From assembly GCA_036924085.1 (NCBI GenBank), contig JAVGWX010000009.1, positions 62,195,012 through 62,259,011 of the forward strand: DNA of 64,000 nucleotides. The letters are read 5' to 3'. How positions within the stretch are numbered: the first letter of the stretch is position 1; each line of letters opens with the position of its first letter. The position numbers and the translations under genes are program-made. The notes under the pieces were generated by a model. The model was not told the DNA's origin. It worked only from the letters and a program-made list of their open reading frames with translations, and made no database searches. Below are positions 53,129-62,649 of the stretch, one piece after another. The stretch comes from Ariolimax columbianus (taxonomy: Eukaryota; Mollusca; Gastropoda; Stylommatophora; Arionidae).

Positions 53129-53204
53129 TATTGGGGTTCAAAATCGAATCTAAAGACTGGTAGACTGATAATATAACGTGCTCCTCCGTCAGACTCCTTT
53201 ATCC

Positions 53205-54175
53205 ATATTCTTCTACTTCTTCTTCGTTCATCTTCAGATCTCGACTTAATATCTCTAACGACGGCAGCAGTTGACTTGAGGCTCTGTGCACTTCCGTACA
53301 GCTTCCCGTGGAAGGACACTGGCTGTTGCCAAATGCTACTTCTTGTATCGGTATATAAACAGTGGGCAGGACTGCAAAATGTGTTCTTCTGTCATGGGGG
53401 CTGTGCCACTGGTACAAAAATTCGTAGTGCCAATCTTGAACTTATTGTCATCATGTAGCATGTCCTTTATAGAAAGTCGGTTCCATCACAGTCTGTCTGA
53501 AAGAAACTCGTTCTCTTGCCAAAACTCCAGCCTACGCCACAATCATACCCAGGCATTCCTGGATATCTTGGTGCAGTCGTCTTCTTGGTCTACCCCTTCC
53601 TCTTTTGCTTGGCACCATACCTTCCATCACCGTTCTCTCAAGACCTTTGTTTCTCTTGATGTGACCAAAGTAGTTGCATTTTCTAGTCAAAATGGAATTG
53701 ATAAACCAGTTCTCCTCCATGTTCAATTCTTGCCGAATGTCTAACTTATTGTACAGATGACATGTCAGTCCTGTTGTGTCCTGTGTGTAGCCGGAGAATG
53801 GTTACATGAACGCGCCTGAAGAGTTAGTGGTACACATCGTCTTCTATGTGGCCAGGATGGTTGTTCTTCCATTTTGCTCTGTATGTGGCACTGATAGCTG
53901 CATTTGTCTCATCGTATGTGGTTGCTCTACCACTCTGTCGCAGTGTTCATCTCTGTATGGTGAGCATGTCCGCCTCCTCGTTGCCTGGAATCCTGCAGTC
54001 GACCGGTATCCACTGGACTTTGTGCTTTTTTTTTCTTTTTTTCTTTTGAAGCACTTGGACAGGCGTTTGAGTGAGTTCAGTGCACATCGTACCAGTTCGA
54101 CATTGTCTAAAAATAAACAAGTGATCACATAAAACAGTTGGGATACAATTTATATACAAAAGCACATCACACAAA
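53205..54175 (-). mobile_element. RNase H LINE remnant split by another LINE
   Basis: Minus frames encode VQWIPVDCRIPGNEEADML (RNase H end, His replaced by Asp), TYRAKWKNNHPGHIEDD, LHTGHN..CHLYNKLDI, then, beyond an insertion, NKFKIGTTNFCTSGTAPMTEEHILQSCP, and finally a CGAAGAAGAAGTAGAAG tail at 53205-53225. C-x-C has become C-x-S. Several frame changes and stops. The 294-bp piece at 53449-53742 belongs to a different LINE. Confidence 0.8.
53449..53742 (-). mobile_element. Nested LINE 3' end inserted in the RNase H LINE, 10-bp TSD
   Basis: The minus frame reads NYFGHIKRNKGLERTVMEGM, KRGRGRPRRR, QDIQECLGM and, after a frame change, AGVLARERVSFR and KGHAT before a stop and a GATG tail. This is the C-terminal end of a common LINE polyprotein (F-G-H-I-x-R, RGRPR, W-x-x-D-I). 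AACTTATTGT flanks it at 53439-53448 and 53743-53752. Strongly 5'-truncated. Confidence 0.85.
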
Positions 54176-54382
54176 TCCTGAACGGTTTAAGGATTCTGTC
54201 AGTTCAGCAAATTAACCTTATTGATCATCCAATCATGGCTTAACACCCAATTAACTAATTCAGGCGAATTAAACAAGTCTTCTATAAAGCCAGCAATTGT
54301 TAACATTCTAACACTAACAATGTTCGTTAAATCGACCTCCTTATTTCGCGTCTTTAATATATCACTTAGTAGCATAGGGCGG
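54176..54382. other. No feature recognised
   Basis: Short interval between the LINE and repeat E. Confidence 0.3.
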
Positions 54383-54673
54383 CACCCTGGGGGCCACTCT
54401 TCCCCTTCTCTCTCTTCTCGCCTCACTGTTTCATTTGACTCCTACAGTCACACTCCTGCACAACTTTCACACGCGCCCTCATGGTGAGGCCCTTCCATTG
54501 CACTTTGGTTGGGCTAGCTTCTGAGAGCGCACAAACCTAGCATAGGTACATACAGACGCACACATGCATCCAAGCACTGGTTTATGCGTCCTGATATCGC
54601 CCAATGGACTACGGTTTGGGGTGGAAAATGGCGCGCCTCCGCCAGTAGAAACTAGTGAGGCAAACCTCTAAGC
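54383..54673 (-). repeat. Repeat E, minus copy
   Basis: Inverted, nearly identical partner of 41251-41545. Begins CACCCTGGGGGCCACTCTTC and ends CTCACTAG..CAAACCTCTAAGC, followed by a short AACAACAAC run. Confidence 0.85.
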
Positions 54674-54679
54674 AACAAC

Positions 54680-55787
54680 AACATTAGTAGCATAGTACTG
54701 TAAGATTCCCATCTTTACTACAAGGAAAATCGAATATGTGGTATGCATGACGAGAAGTCATCTCCCTAACACCGCGAGTCTATTTCAGTTTCCCTTACTG
54801 AGAATGTAATAATAGCACAATTACATAGGCGACTAAGGAAAGTTGTGGATGTGTTGTTAAATAGAAACGTCCTGATATGACTAAAAAGACTGTCTGCGGT
54901 TGTTTTCTGTTTGGAAGACCCTCGCACGCTTTGGCTCCGGCTTCATGTATGGTCAAATACAGAGGTATCACTACGTTTTGAAAGAGGGTGAATGAACTAT
55001 CGAAAGTGATGAATGAAACTATCAAATATAGAGTTTTAAAAACCAGAATGTTTGGAAGTCATTCACACGCTTTAGCTCAGGCATCATGTACGGTCAACTA
55101 CAACGGTACCACCATACTCCGAAGGAAGGCTAATGAATTATAGAAACTTATATAAGAAACTAAAAAAAAAAACAGAGTTTCAAAATCCAGAACGCGGAAA
55201 TACAAATAATAATATGAAACACCTGGCGACAGCCGTAATAACATTCTACATTTGATAAGGCATCCAAGAAACAATAACACAAATGTCATAATCACAACAA
55301 TACTCTTCAACAACAACTAATAACAATGGTCAAGATATTAGGCAGACAAACCTCTCACAACCTAAAAAATGACTTGTAATCTTTAAAAATAGTACAATGT
55401 TAAACATACCCAGCCACCACCTAAGCGCACTAGAGAATGCTTCATGAATCGAAGGCACATTTATATGTGTGCCAGGGTATGGTGTTCTGGCTTGCCAGCG
55501 CTGCCGATCAAAACTGGGTGGGTGGGCTGATTGAGATCGACCAGATTGTGGGTGTTGTGCCGATAGACCTCTGTAGTCGATAGATTTTAACGTTTAGCAC
55601 TAAAGACTTGACGTGTTCCACGTTATAAATGATATACATGTCAGTTCGATAAGGACGGCATTCTATTGATATTCAATCAACCCGGAATACATGGTCGTTA
55701 TATCAAGAGTATAGAACATGTTTGTACACTTGTAATATCTCGGATCATATGTTGTCATTGTTGACATTGCTTGCTTACTCATTTAAC
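54680..55787. other. No gene; diverged direct repeat at 54895-55150
   Basis: Two similar segments (GCACGCTTTGGCTCCGGC..ATCATGTATGGTCAA at about 54925 and CACACGCTTTAGCTCAGGC at about 55063) suggest a diverged duplication of about 140 bp. No coding gene is supported. Confidence 0.45.
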
Positions 55788-55796
55788 ATTCATATA

Positions 55797-55857
<61 letters not shown>
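55788..55857. repeat. (TA)n microsatellite
   Basis: About 60 bp of almost pure TA dinucleotide, one interruption (TGTATA) near its left end. Confidence 0.97.
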
Positions 55858-55861
<4 letters not shown>

Positions 55862-56246
55862 AAGTACATACATACGTATACATTTACAGTCATATCATGT
55901 GCGATCACATCTCACAGCACAAGTCTGATTATCTCACTTGCGATTGGTAGCTATTATACAAACATTTATATACATTTTGGTACCATCTATTGGCCATCAG
56001 TATCGTCGTAGCCTCGATTTAGTTATATATCAATATTTAAGACATATTAACATTTAAGAATATACGTAGTAAATCATCATCATCATCATCAGTCTCGCAA
56101 CCTGAAAGGCTTTTGGGGCACCAATACTGCAGTTTGTTGGACTAGTTATCGCCACTCCACTCGGTCTTGTGCAAGGATATTTGCTTTGTTCTAGCTATGA
56201 ACCTTCCCGTTCACTCTCTAATGTTGTCCTCCGATCTATTTTTCTC
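55858..56246. other. No gene; short (CAT)n at about 56077
   Basis: ATCATCATCATCATCAT at about 56076-56092. The 62-codon ORF from 56169 runs into the CT repeat. Confidence 0.4.
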
Positions 56247-56278
56247 CCCCCCCCCCCCCGCCCCCCAAACCTCTCTCT

Positions 56279-56317
<39 letters not shown>
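56247..56317 (+). repeat. C-run followed by (CT)n microsatellite
   Basis: CCCCCCCCCCCCCG then CCCCCC, then about 40 bp of CT. Another short TA run follows at 56338-56350. Confidence 0.95.
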
Positions 56318-56320
<3 letters not shown>

Positions 56321-56499
56321 TTCAAGGCACAGTACCTTGATATATATATATCGCTAAAGCAGACATGTGTCTGTAACAGTGGTGTCTGAAAGACCAGCAA
56401 CTGTCGTAGAATCGTCTGAAGACTTTTTTGACATTACCTTTTGTTGTGTTTTTTTTTTCTCTTGAAATCTATGTTGTGTAAGGCAACATGAACTAGGGA

Positions 56500-56600
56500 T
56501 GAAACGTCCGTTTCATTATATCAACTCACCCAGTTCGAATCCCGCCGTGACCAGTTTGGCAAACATGTGGGTTTTTTCTCAATGCGACCGCTCCTACGCG
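56500..56600 (+). repeat. SINE I head fragment
   Basis: GAAACGTCCGTTTCATTATA, AGTTCGAATCCCGCCGTGACC (box B) and AGTTTGGCAAACATGTGGG match the head of the copy at 57640. The 3' half is absent. Confidence 0.65.
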
Positions 56601-56672
56601 TAGAGAACGTAATGACAACCTATCGTACTGCACACCTGCCAAGATACTTATAACAGTCAAAAGATTTGTCAA

Positions 56673-57026
56673 GGATCAAGATACTGAGCAGCGCATGAGC
56701 TGCAGTAGTCAGCAGCCCATAGCTGACTGCTAGCGTCAAGGCCAGCGAACCATAGCTGCCAAGATCCTTCTACACCTCCACGCGGTGATCCTGGATAACA
56801 GGCTGCAACAGATCTGACTTGCTAAGGAGAATAGATCGAAAAGGGAATGCTAACCCGGTACTCAAAAAATGATTGCTGAAGTCGGATGTGTTGGACCGAA
56901 AGGTGCAAATATCGCAGTCAAACTGTAAACTACGACACAACGCATTCCGTCCTCTGGACTACATTCCGCTACTTAGGCCAGTGTCAGTGTTTTGTAGCGG
57001 GAGATTGAGAACGAACGAAGACAAGC
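56673..57026 (+). repeat. Repeat C, full-length copy with TSD
   Basis: From GGATCAAGATACTGAGCAG to AACGAACGAAGACAAGC. CAAAAGATTTG occurs at 56658-56668 and 57027-57037, an 11-bp target-site duplication that fixes the element's ends. Confidence 0.85.
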
Positions 57027-57209
57027 CAAAAGATTTGCCGGTTGAAAGAAACGATGTTCTGCAAAGGACACGATGCTTCCCTTTACAATCTATGTTGTAG
57101 AGATTAGTCAGATATGACGGCGTCCAATCAAATATTCTTAGTTTTGCCTTACTATGGTCTGCTTCCGTATTATATAGCTGTGGTCCTCCCATTGAACTCT
57201 GGGTCTTAC

Positions 57210-57594
57210 GAAGAGTCCAAAAGGTTTATTAGGGCCAGATACATGGACAAATGGTAACAAAAGCACACTTGATGCACACACAAATTATGCATATTACCAG
57301 TTGAACAGAAGGAAGTAGACGGCGGTCTTCAGACTTCACACAGGCCACAACAGACTGAGGTACCATCTATTCAATAAAGTGAAGATATGCGCTACTGACG
57401 AATGCACCTTTAGGAAAAATGAGCCCTGAATATCTGCTTCAAAATTGCCCTACATACGAGGAGCAGAGAAAGTATATGTAACCATCACCAGTGCCAACAC
57501 GAATACAAGCTCTATAGCAGTGTCGATAGTCTCAGGATGCTTTCTTCGAACAAATTCAAGTTGACGCCTGACAGCGTACGAAGTAGAAGAAGAA
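57210..57594 (+). mobile_element. RNase H LINE, 3' end only, 16-bp TSD
   Basis: Frames encode YEESK-RLIRARYMDKW, then decayed versions of the NRREQ and TGHNRLRYHLFNK segments and YSSVDSLRM, ending GCGTACGAAGTAGAAGAAGA. GAACTCTGGGTCTTAC stands at 57194-57209 and 57595-57610. Stops throughout; more decayed than the 36118 copy. Confidence 0.85.
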
Positions 57595-57639
57595 GAACTC
57601 TGGGTCTTACTTGTATTGGCAGAGTGGCCTTAATGTGAA

Positions 57640-57950
57640 ACATCTGTTTCACAATTCAAACGCAGCAGGTTCGAATCACGTAGTATCCAGTTTGGCAAAC
57701 ACTGTTTTTCTCGGTGCTATCGTGCGCGTGACAGCATCCTGGGTTACCTCCATGCGTCTCGGCTGAATATCGTGCCACTGGTTCAAGGTAGCTCGGGACC
57801 AGAGCGTGTGGCTGCTAATAAGCGCAGTTTTTCCTCACTTTAATCTTAATACAGCGTAAGTTACACCATCAAGACAAAAATCCGTTAGGTGAAGTAGTCA
57901 TAATCGCTAGCGATGGACAACTGACGTCTTAATCCCTGATTATTTGTTTC
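57640..57950 (+). repeat. SINE I, second long copy
   Basis: GCAGGTTCGAATCACG (box B), CAGCATCCTGGGTTACCTCC, AAGGTAGCTCGGGACCAG, and CATCAAGACAAAAATCCG match the 20899 copy in order, with moderate divergence. Confidence 0.7.
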
Positions 57951-58014
57951 CCGCCTTTGTTGTGGCAATTAGTGTTCTTCCATTAATGACAAAACCATCG
58001 CAACTCAATTGTTC

Positions 58015-58262
58015 CAGTCTTAACCTAACTTAACGACTTTATACTGGTTTAGAAGACTCTGCAGAATCTGTGCACAACCAGTTTCATTTACATTTCTTTA
58101 CTCTAAAAGTTATGCGGGTCCAATCTATTCTTAAATGTATTCATTGTCCTTGCCTCCACTACTTCCTATGGTTTTGCATTCCAAGCAGTCACCACTGTCT
58201 GACTAAACAAATATTTCCTAATATCTATTCTGGACCTTTCTTTAGTTAATTATTGTTCACCA
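58015..58262 (-). mobile_element. CR1-like LINE C-terminal remnant and 3' tail
   Basis: The minus strand reads RSRIDIRKYLFSQTVVTAWN, then EVVEARTMNTFKNRLD with two stops. This matches the end of CR1-type polyproteins (K/R-S-R-x-D-I-R-K-x-F-F-x-x-R-V-V-x-x-W-N-x-L). The same motif occurs on the plus strand near 63550. The 3' tail sequence is repeated at 52140-52225. Confidence 0.75.
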
Positions 58263-58869
58263 AGCAGTGGTGATTTCAAAGCCATGATTGTACACGATAA
58301 GACTCCTAGCCTTAAGCACACCCTTCTTTAGTCGTATTTTACAACGTGTTTGGAAGGTTACATGGGTTATTCTTTTCGTCCGTGTTACAATTCTAGTGTC
58401 GAAACACAGAACATGTTGTGCCCAAAATTCCTGTGGACGAACTAGAATGTTAAGCCGCTGGAATGCGCAAGTCAAAATGCCGCAATTGTATCCCCAAGTC
58501 CCACCGGAGAGTGTCTGAGAACAGATAATCGTATCATATTCAGTCATACCGGCAACTCCTGGTATCGAGCTGTTTCGAGAACTGCCTCTATGCATCATCA
58601 AAGCTGCTTTCATCCTCCCCGTCCAGATTTAACCTGGTACCCCCTTTTATCTCAGTTGATTGCTCTCTCTTTTCTGTAAGTCATCGACCCATTACATATA
58701 ACGAGTTTCTTCGATTAAAAGATTGTAAGAAGCACCACTTAAATTTCAGCACAGCGAATAAGAACAATTAAAAGCTGCGATTTCAAAGACGTATAATAAC
58801 CACATACACAAACTTCATGATATCAATCAATGTAACGTACTAAGAGCACATTATTTATTAGGTGATATG
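58263..58869. other. No supported gene; 118-codon minus ORF
   Basis: The minus ORF 58257-58613 ends inside the CR1 remnant. Its upstream part has no CR1 similarity and no recognisable domain, so it is left uncalled. Confidence 0.35.
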
Positions 58870-59200
58870 CTTAAACGCGCAAGGGATATTTGATTGCAAG
58901 GGATGGGGAGATATGAAAGAAGAGGTATGGGAAAGGAGCCAACAGGTGAAGCAACGGAACATAGGTAGGAAATAAGGTTGGATAGGACACACGCTACGGA
59001 ATGCACAATCAAACGTGACTAGACAGGGCCTGATACGGAGTCCATCATGTTAGAGGAAACAAGGTAGGTACCTGGAGAAGCGACTGTAAAGATTAACTTT
59101 GGTCCCTGGACGACAACTGGAGAGAGTTAGAATGAGGGGTAGAATTAGATAGAGGAGGGTTGTCAATGGCCTACGCCCCCAAAAGAACTGGGTATTGATG
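58870..59200 (+). mobile_element. LINE 3' terminus (TGA-tail family)
   Basis: Plus frames read WIGHTLRNAQSNVTRQGLI, then R-K-Q-G-R..LEKRL, QLERVRMRGRI and RRVVNGL, in that order with several stops. The pattern (W-I-G-H-T-L-R, N-x-T-R-Q-A-L, G-R-P, Q-L-E-R, W-R-x-V-V-x-G-L-C) is the end of a common non-LTR polyprotein. Tail TATTGATGTTTATG. Same end as 15180-15412. Confidence 0.75.
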
Positions 59201-59619
59201 TTTATGTTAGCGTGTTTGTATATATGTGCGTGCGTGTGTATGTATGTATGTACGTACGTACGTTTGTGTATGTGTGTGTGTGTGTGTATGTATTATATAC
59301 AGATACATACATAAACACACACCCGAGTGTTACAAAGAGCAAAAATAATAGCTCCATTTTAACACCTTCCATGGTGACTGAAGAGGAGTGTGCATGGGAC
59401 CAGCTACCTTATCGTGATTGCAATCACCTAATCCAAAAAGCTCGGATACAGGCTTCCTGTAAACGGGACGAGCTGCAGTTCAAGTCAATGATTCGCACTG
59501 GAGCAAAAACGTTAATGGCTGAAAGTACTCTGAAACAGGCTTCACTTAAAGGGGCCACCTGCCGTGGTGACCAATGCTCCTAGTTGACGCCAGTAAAGTG
59601 TCAATGATGATTATATGTA
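59201..59619 (+). other. GTAT/GTGT repeats, then an unassigned ORF segment
   Basis: 59205-59320 is a TGTATG/TACGTACG/GTGTGT low-complexity run. The frame continues to 59583 with an 80-residue, reasonably mixed sequence (EEECAWDQLPYRDCNHLIQK). No domain recognised; possibly old mobile DNA. Confidence 0.3.
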
Positions 59620-59971
59620 TGCCCAGGTGGTCAGACAGAAGATTTGTGTAAAACAAGGACAAGAATAGCGCCACTGCCACACAGAGAGCGTATCGTAAAA
59701 GGCGACTAACTTGTGTGAAATGGCATAATACCGGCCATGGTTAGATGGTTTGTTTAGAGCAGCATAGATGGCGCCTAACTAGCTACGGGCCTACGTTGCA
59801 CTAGTGTTTGAGTATATTACGATGGATTCGCACATCGGTTAATCACAATCCGTGGCACTTTCTTCCAACACAACGGAGTAAAAAGCTGCTCGAGCCTAGT
59901 CTGCTAAGTAAAAAAATCCCACTCCTGGCTACATGCACATGTGCCACTGTAAAACTACAGGTCGACTAAGA
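59620..59971 (+). repeat. Dispersed repeat A, long copy
   Basis: AACAAGGACAAGAATAGC, GGCATAATACCGGCC, GATGGCGCCTAACTAGC and TACAGGTCGACTAAGAC in order. It is followed within 15 bp by SINE H, an arrangement repeated at 61664-61945. Confidence 0.78.
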
Positions 59972-59984
59972 CTAAAACAACAAC

Positions 59985-60120
59985 TCGAGGTAAGGTGTCC
60001 GCCTCGGCTGCTGGTGACTGCGGGTTCGAATCGCGGTGGAGGCCGGGATTTTTTTCACGTGAATCTTCTGGTAAAAATTCCTCTTATCTCTGGGTAGTGA
60101 GATCGGACTTCCGTGTCAGT
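59985..60120 (+). repeat. SINE H, tRNA-derived head
   Basis: CGAGGTAAGGTGTCCGCCTC (box A region) and GCGGGTTCGAATCGCGG (excellent box B) at tRNA-like spacing, then GGCCGGGATTTTTTTCACG and a CTTCTGGTAAAAATTC body. The 3' end is unclear. Confidence 0.7.
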
Positions 60121-60246
60121 GTCGAGCACGTTAAAAATCTCTTGGCAGTTAGAAATCGAAAAGAGTAGGCTAAACGGACGCTCCTCGGAGAAAATTCACA
60201 AAATTCTAGTTAAAATCTACCCAAATTAGTTTAATTTTCCTCCCAG

Positions 60247-60424
60247 GCCTAGTAAGCCGCAGGAAGTTCTAAAATACCTACTACGCATCACCGAAGCCTT
60301 CGGCTACCTGCCAACAGACATTAAACATGCCTGTTTGAAGATCAGGATTCCAAGAAACAACTCAAAATATGCAGAATTTGATAAATGGCTGCTTGCGCAG
60401 AAGAGAAGAACTGAAACGGCATGA
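60247..60424 (+). CDS. Candidate terminal exon of an unrecognised gene
   Basis: The sequence TTTAATTTTCCTCCCAG (ending 60246) is a strong 3' splice site. The following frame (first full codon CCT at 60248) is open for 58 residues to TGA at 60422-60424 and looks like real protein: YLLRITEAFGYLPTDIKHAC, then KIRIPRNNSKYAEFDKWLL, mixed helical composition with conserved-looking aromatic and charged residues. SINEs just upstream would lie in the intron. The stop falls inside the 13-bp target duplication of the adjacent LINE, which would therefore sit in the 3' untranslated region. I do not recognise the protein, and no upstream exon was identified. Confidence 0.4.
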
Positions 60425-60431
60425 TAGGATC

Positions 60432-61263
60432 TTCTTCTTCTTCTTCTTCTTCTTCGTACGCTGTCAGACATCAACTTGAATTTGTTCGAAGAAAGCAGCT
60501 GTCATCCTGAGGCTGTCGACACTGCCATATAGCTTATCTAGTGTTGGCACTGGTGATGGCCACATGTGCTTTCTCTGGTCCTCGTGTGTTGGGCAATTTT
60601 GGAGCAGATATTCATTTTCCCTGTACCACAGGTGCATTCGTCATTGCCACCTATCTTCAATTTATTGAATAGATGGTACCTCAGTCTGTTGTGGCCTGTG
60701 CGGAGTCTGAAGACCACGACCTGCTCTCTTCTATTCAACTGGTAATAGGCATCATTTTTTGTGTAGTCAGTATGTTCTGTTTCCCATTTCGCCATGTATC
60801 TGGTCCTAATAAACCTTTTGGACTCTTCGTAGGTCACACTAGAATCTGGTTGTGGTAGTCTTGCACCTTCTTTTGCCAGTCTGTCTGCCTCCTCGTTGCC
60901 TTGGATGTTACAGTGGGATGGAACCCACTGTACCACTACTCTTTTTAGTGCGGACTGCTGGCATAGTTGACAGAGTACTGCTCTTAAATCATTAAGTTCA
61001 GTATTTTTCTGGCTTTTTAGTGCTGTAAGCACGGCTAGGGCATCTGTAAACAGGACTATCTGGCTTTCATTGCTTTCGCCTGTCAGCATTGCTTTTACTG
61101 CAGCATTCAGTGCCTCTGCCTCTGCTCTGAAATTGCTTGAGAATTTTCCAGTTGCCACTGACAGTGTTATTTTTCTACCATTTGTTAGGCCCAGGAATAC
61201 CCCTCCCCCTCCATTCTGTGTTGTGTTTGTTACAGAACCGTCAGTGTATGCATGGGTCCAGTC
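60432..61263 (-). mobile_element. RNase H LINE with complete RNase H domain, 13-bp TSD
   Basis: The minus frame encodes a whole RNase H fold with all catalytic residues: AYTDGSV (Asp), FRAEAEAL (Glu), VLFTDALAV (Asp), WVPSHCNIQGNEEADRLA (His, Asp). Then come YEESKRFIRTRYMAKW, TGHNRLRYHLFNKL and DECTCGTGKM. A 7-bp deletion relative to the 49452 copy shifts the frame just before AEHLLQNC, so the zinc-like tail is lost. The element ends in a long GAA tail (60432-60456). GCATGATAGGATC flanks it at 60419-60431 and 61264-61276. The first about 31 residues of the 272-codon ORF (60538-61356) come from flanking DNA, not from the LINE. Reverse transcriptase is absent (5' truncation). Confidence 0.9.
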
Positions 61264-61276
61264 GCATGATAGGATC

Positions 61277-61660
61277 AATAATGTAGACATGTTGGAAGGA
61301 AGCAGACAAACAACTGTTGGATACATCAAAATACGAATGTTGTACACGCGGCTCAATTCTGTAATCCATCAAGCTAAGATAAATATAGAGAAACAAAATC
61401 AAATATGGAGATGAGAGCTAGACACAGATATAAAAGGGGTAAGGACAATATGGTGCTAGCTAGAACAGATGTCAAAGGACAAGATTTATTCATAATAATA
61501 AAGTAAGCTTAGACGTGAGAGGCCAGCTACGTCGTTCGACAACTGATCATATTCAAGTGCAGCAGCACATCTGTAAATCTCGTCTAGAGGTGAGTAATAG
61601 CAAGGGAGAGTCAGGTAACTGCCGAAGTCATGATGTGCCGTGACGTCATCTCGTGCGCAG
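61277..61660. other. Flank of LINE insertion, no feature recognised
   Basis: If 60247-60424 is a last exon, this would be 3' untranslated sequence or beyond. AATAATAAAG at about 61493 could act as a polyadenylation signal, but this is not certain. Confidence 0.3.
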
Positions 61661-61663
61661 CTA

Positions 61664-61834
61664 GTCTTTGAGTATATTACGATGGATTCGCACATTGGTT
61701 AATCACAATCCGCGGCACTTGTCCCAACACAACGGAGTAAAACGCTGCTCGAGCCTAGCATGCTAAGCAAAAACATCCCACTCCTGGCTACATGCACATG
61801 GGCATCCGCCACTGTCAAACTACAGGTCGACTAA
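61664..61834 (+). repeat. Dispersed repeat A, 5'-truncated
   Basis: From GTCTTTGAGTATATTACGATG to TACAGGTCGACTAA, about 95 percent like the same part of the 59620 copy. Confidence 0.75.
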
Positions 61835-61837
61835 AAC

Positions 61838-61945
61838 AACAACTCGAGGTAAGATGTCCGCCTAGGCTGCCGGAGATCGCGGGGTAAAATCGCAGTGAAG
61901 ACCGGGATTTTTTTCACGTGAATCTTCTGGTAAAAATTCATCAGT
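61838..61945 (+). repeat. SINE H, second copy
   Basis: ACTCGAGGTAAGATGTCCGCC and ACCGGGATTTTTTTCACGTG match 59985-60120. Box B is degraded here (GCGGGGTAAAATCGC). Confidence 0.65.
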
Positions 61946-62516
61946 GCTATCCAGGCCGGTGGGTGGTCGAGGCATAGAGAACAGAGTTGTGGAGAATCTG
62001 ATGGGCCAGGACATCCCGACCCAGGCAAACAACATGGCCGAATAGGGAGAGGCGACAATGATCCAAGTGCATGCCTTTTACAATAACAAGCGTGCGTAAG
62101 AGTGGAGTAGGAAGTACCAAAACGGCGTGAGTTCTGTGACAGACGACTGTTCACGACCAGGTCTGGTACCCCGAGTAGTGACCCCAGAGTCGATTGCCGC
62201 CGTTGAAGCCTAGTAAATTAAAATCGCCCATTGTGAGTGAAAGGCATGCACTGCCGTATTGTAATTTCATTCGTCAACTAATTTGTATAGGTTTCACTCC
62301 TTCGCTGCTAAACAAAACGGATAACAGGACATTGCATGTCAATATTAGAGCGACCATCTTTTAACTGCAATTATGACGCCATGTCGTCTGTCTGCACAGT
62401 GATGGCACGTGCAGGACACTCTTGACATCCTAAGCAACCATATTAACAAGTTACAATACAAAGGCATGGTTTTTCGAATATCTATTCGACTTGTGGGGTT
62501 TCCATTTGAAGCCTCC
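61946..62516. other. No supported gene
   Basis: The minus ORF 61831-62154 runs into SINE H and lacks recognisable features. Confidence 0.35.
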
Positions 62517-62532
62517 TAGCATATATATATAT

Positions 62533-62605
<73 letters not shown>

Positions 62606-62615
62606 AAGAAAGAGA
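62517..62615 (+). repeat. (TA)n followed by (GA)n microsatellite
   Basis: About 50 bp of TA and then about 45 bp of GA. Together they generate a Tyr/Ile- and Ser/Leu-rich artefact ORF on the minus strand. Confidence 0.95.
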
Positions 62616-62649
62616 GAAAGAGAAATGGGAGGGAAAAGATAGCGGATTG

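Noticed and set aside
57194..57610. Tandem duplication of GAACTCTGGGTCTTAC
   Set aside because: The sequence between the two copies is a LINE 3' end with a GAA tail, so the repeat is a target-site duplication.
60000..60070. True tRNA gene at SINE H (strong box B)
   Set aside because: The acceptor and anticodon arms do not pair into a cloverleaf and a SINE body follows. The same judgement applies at 15545, 20899, 33022, 43108, 47265 and 48931.
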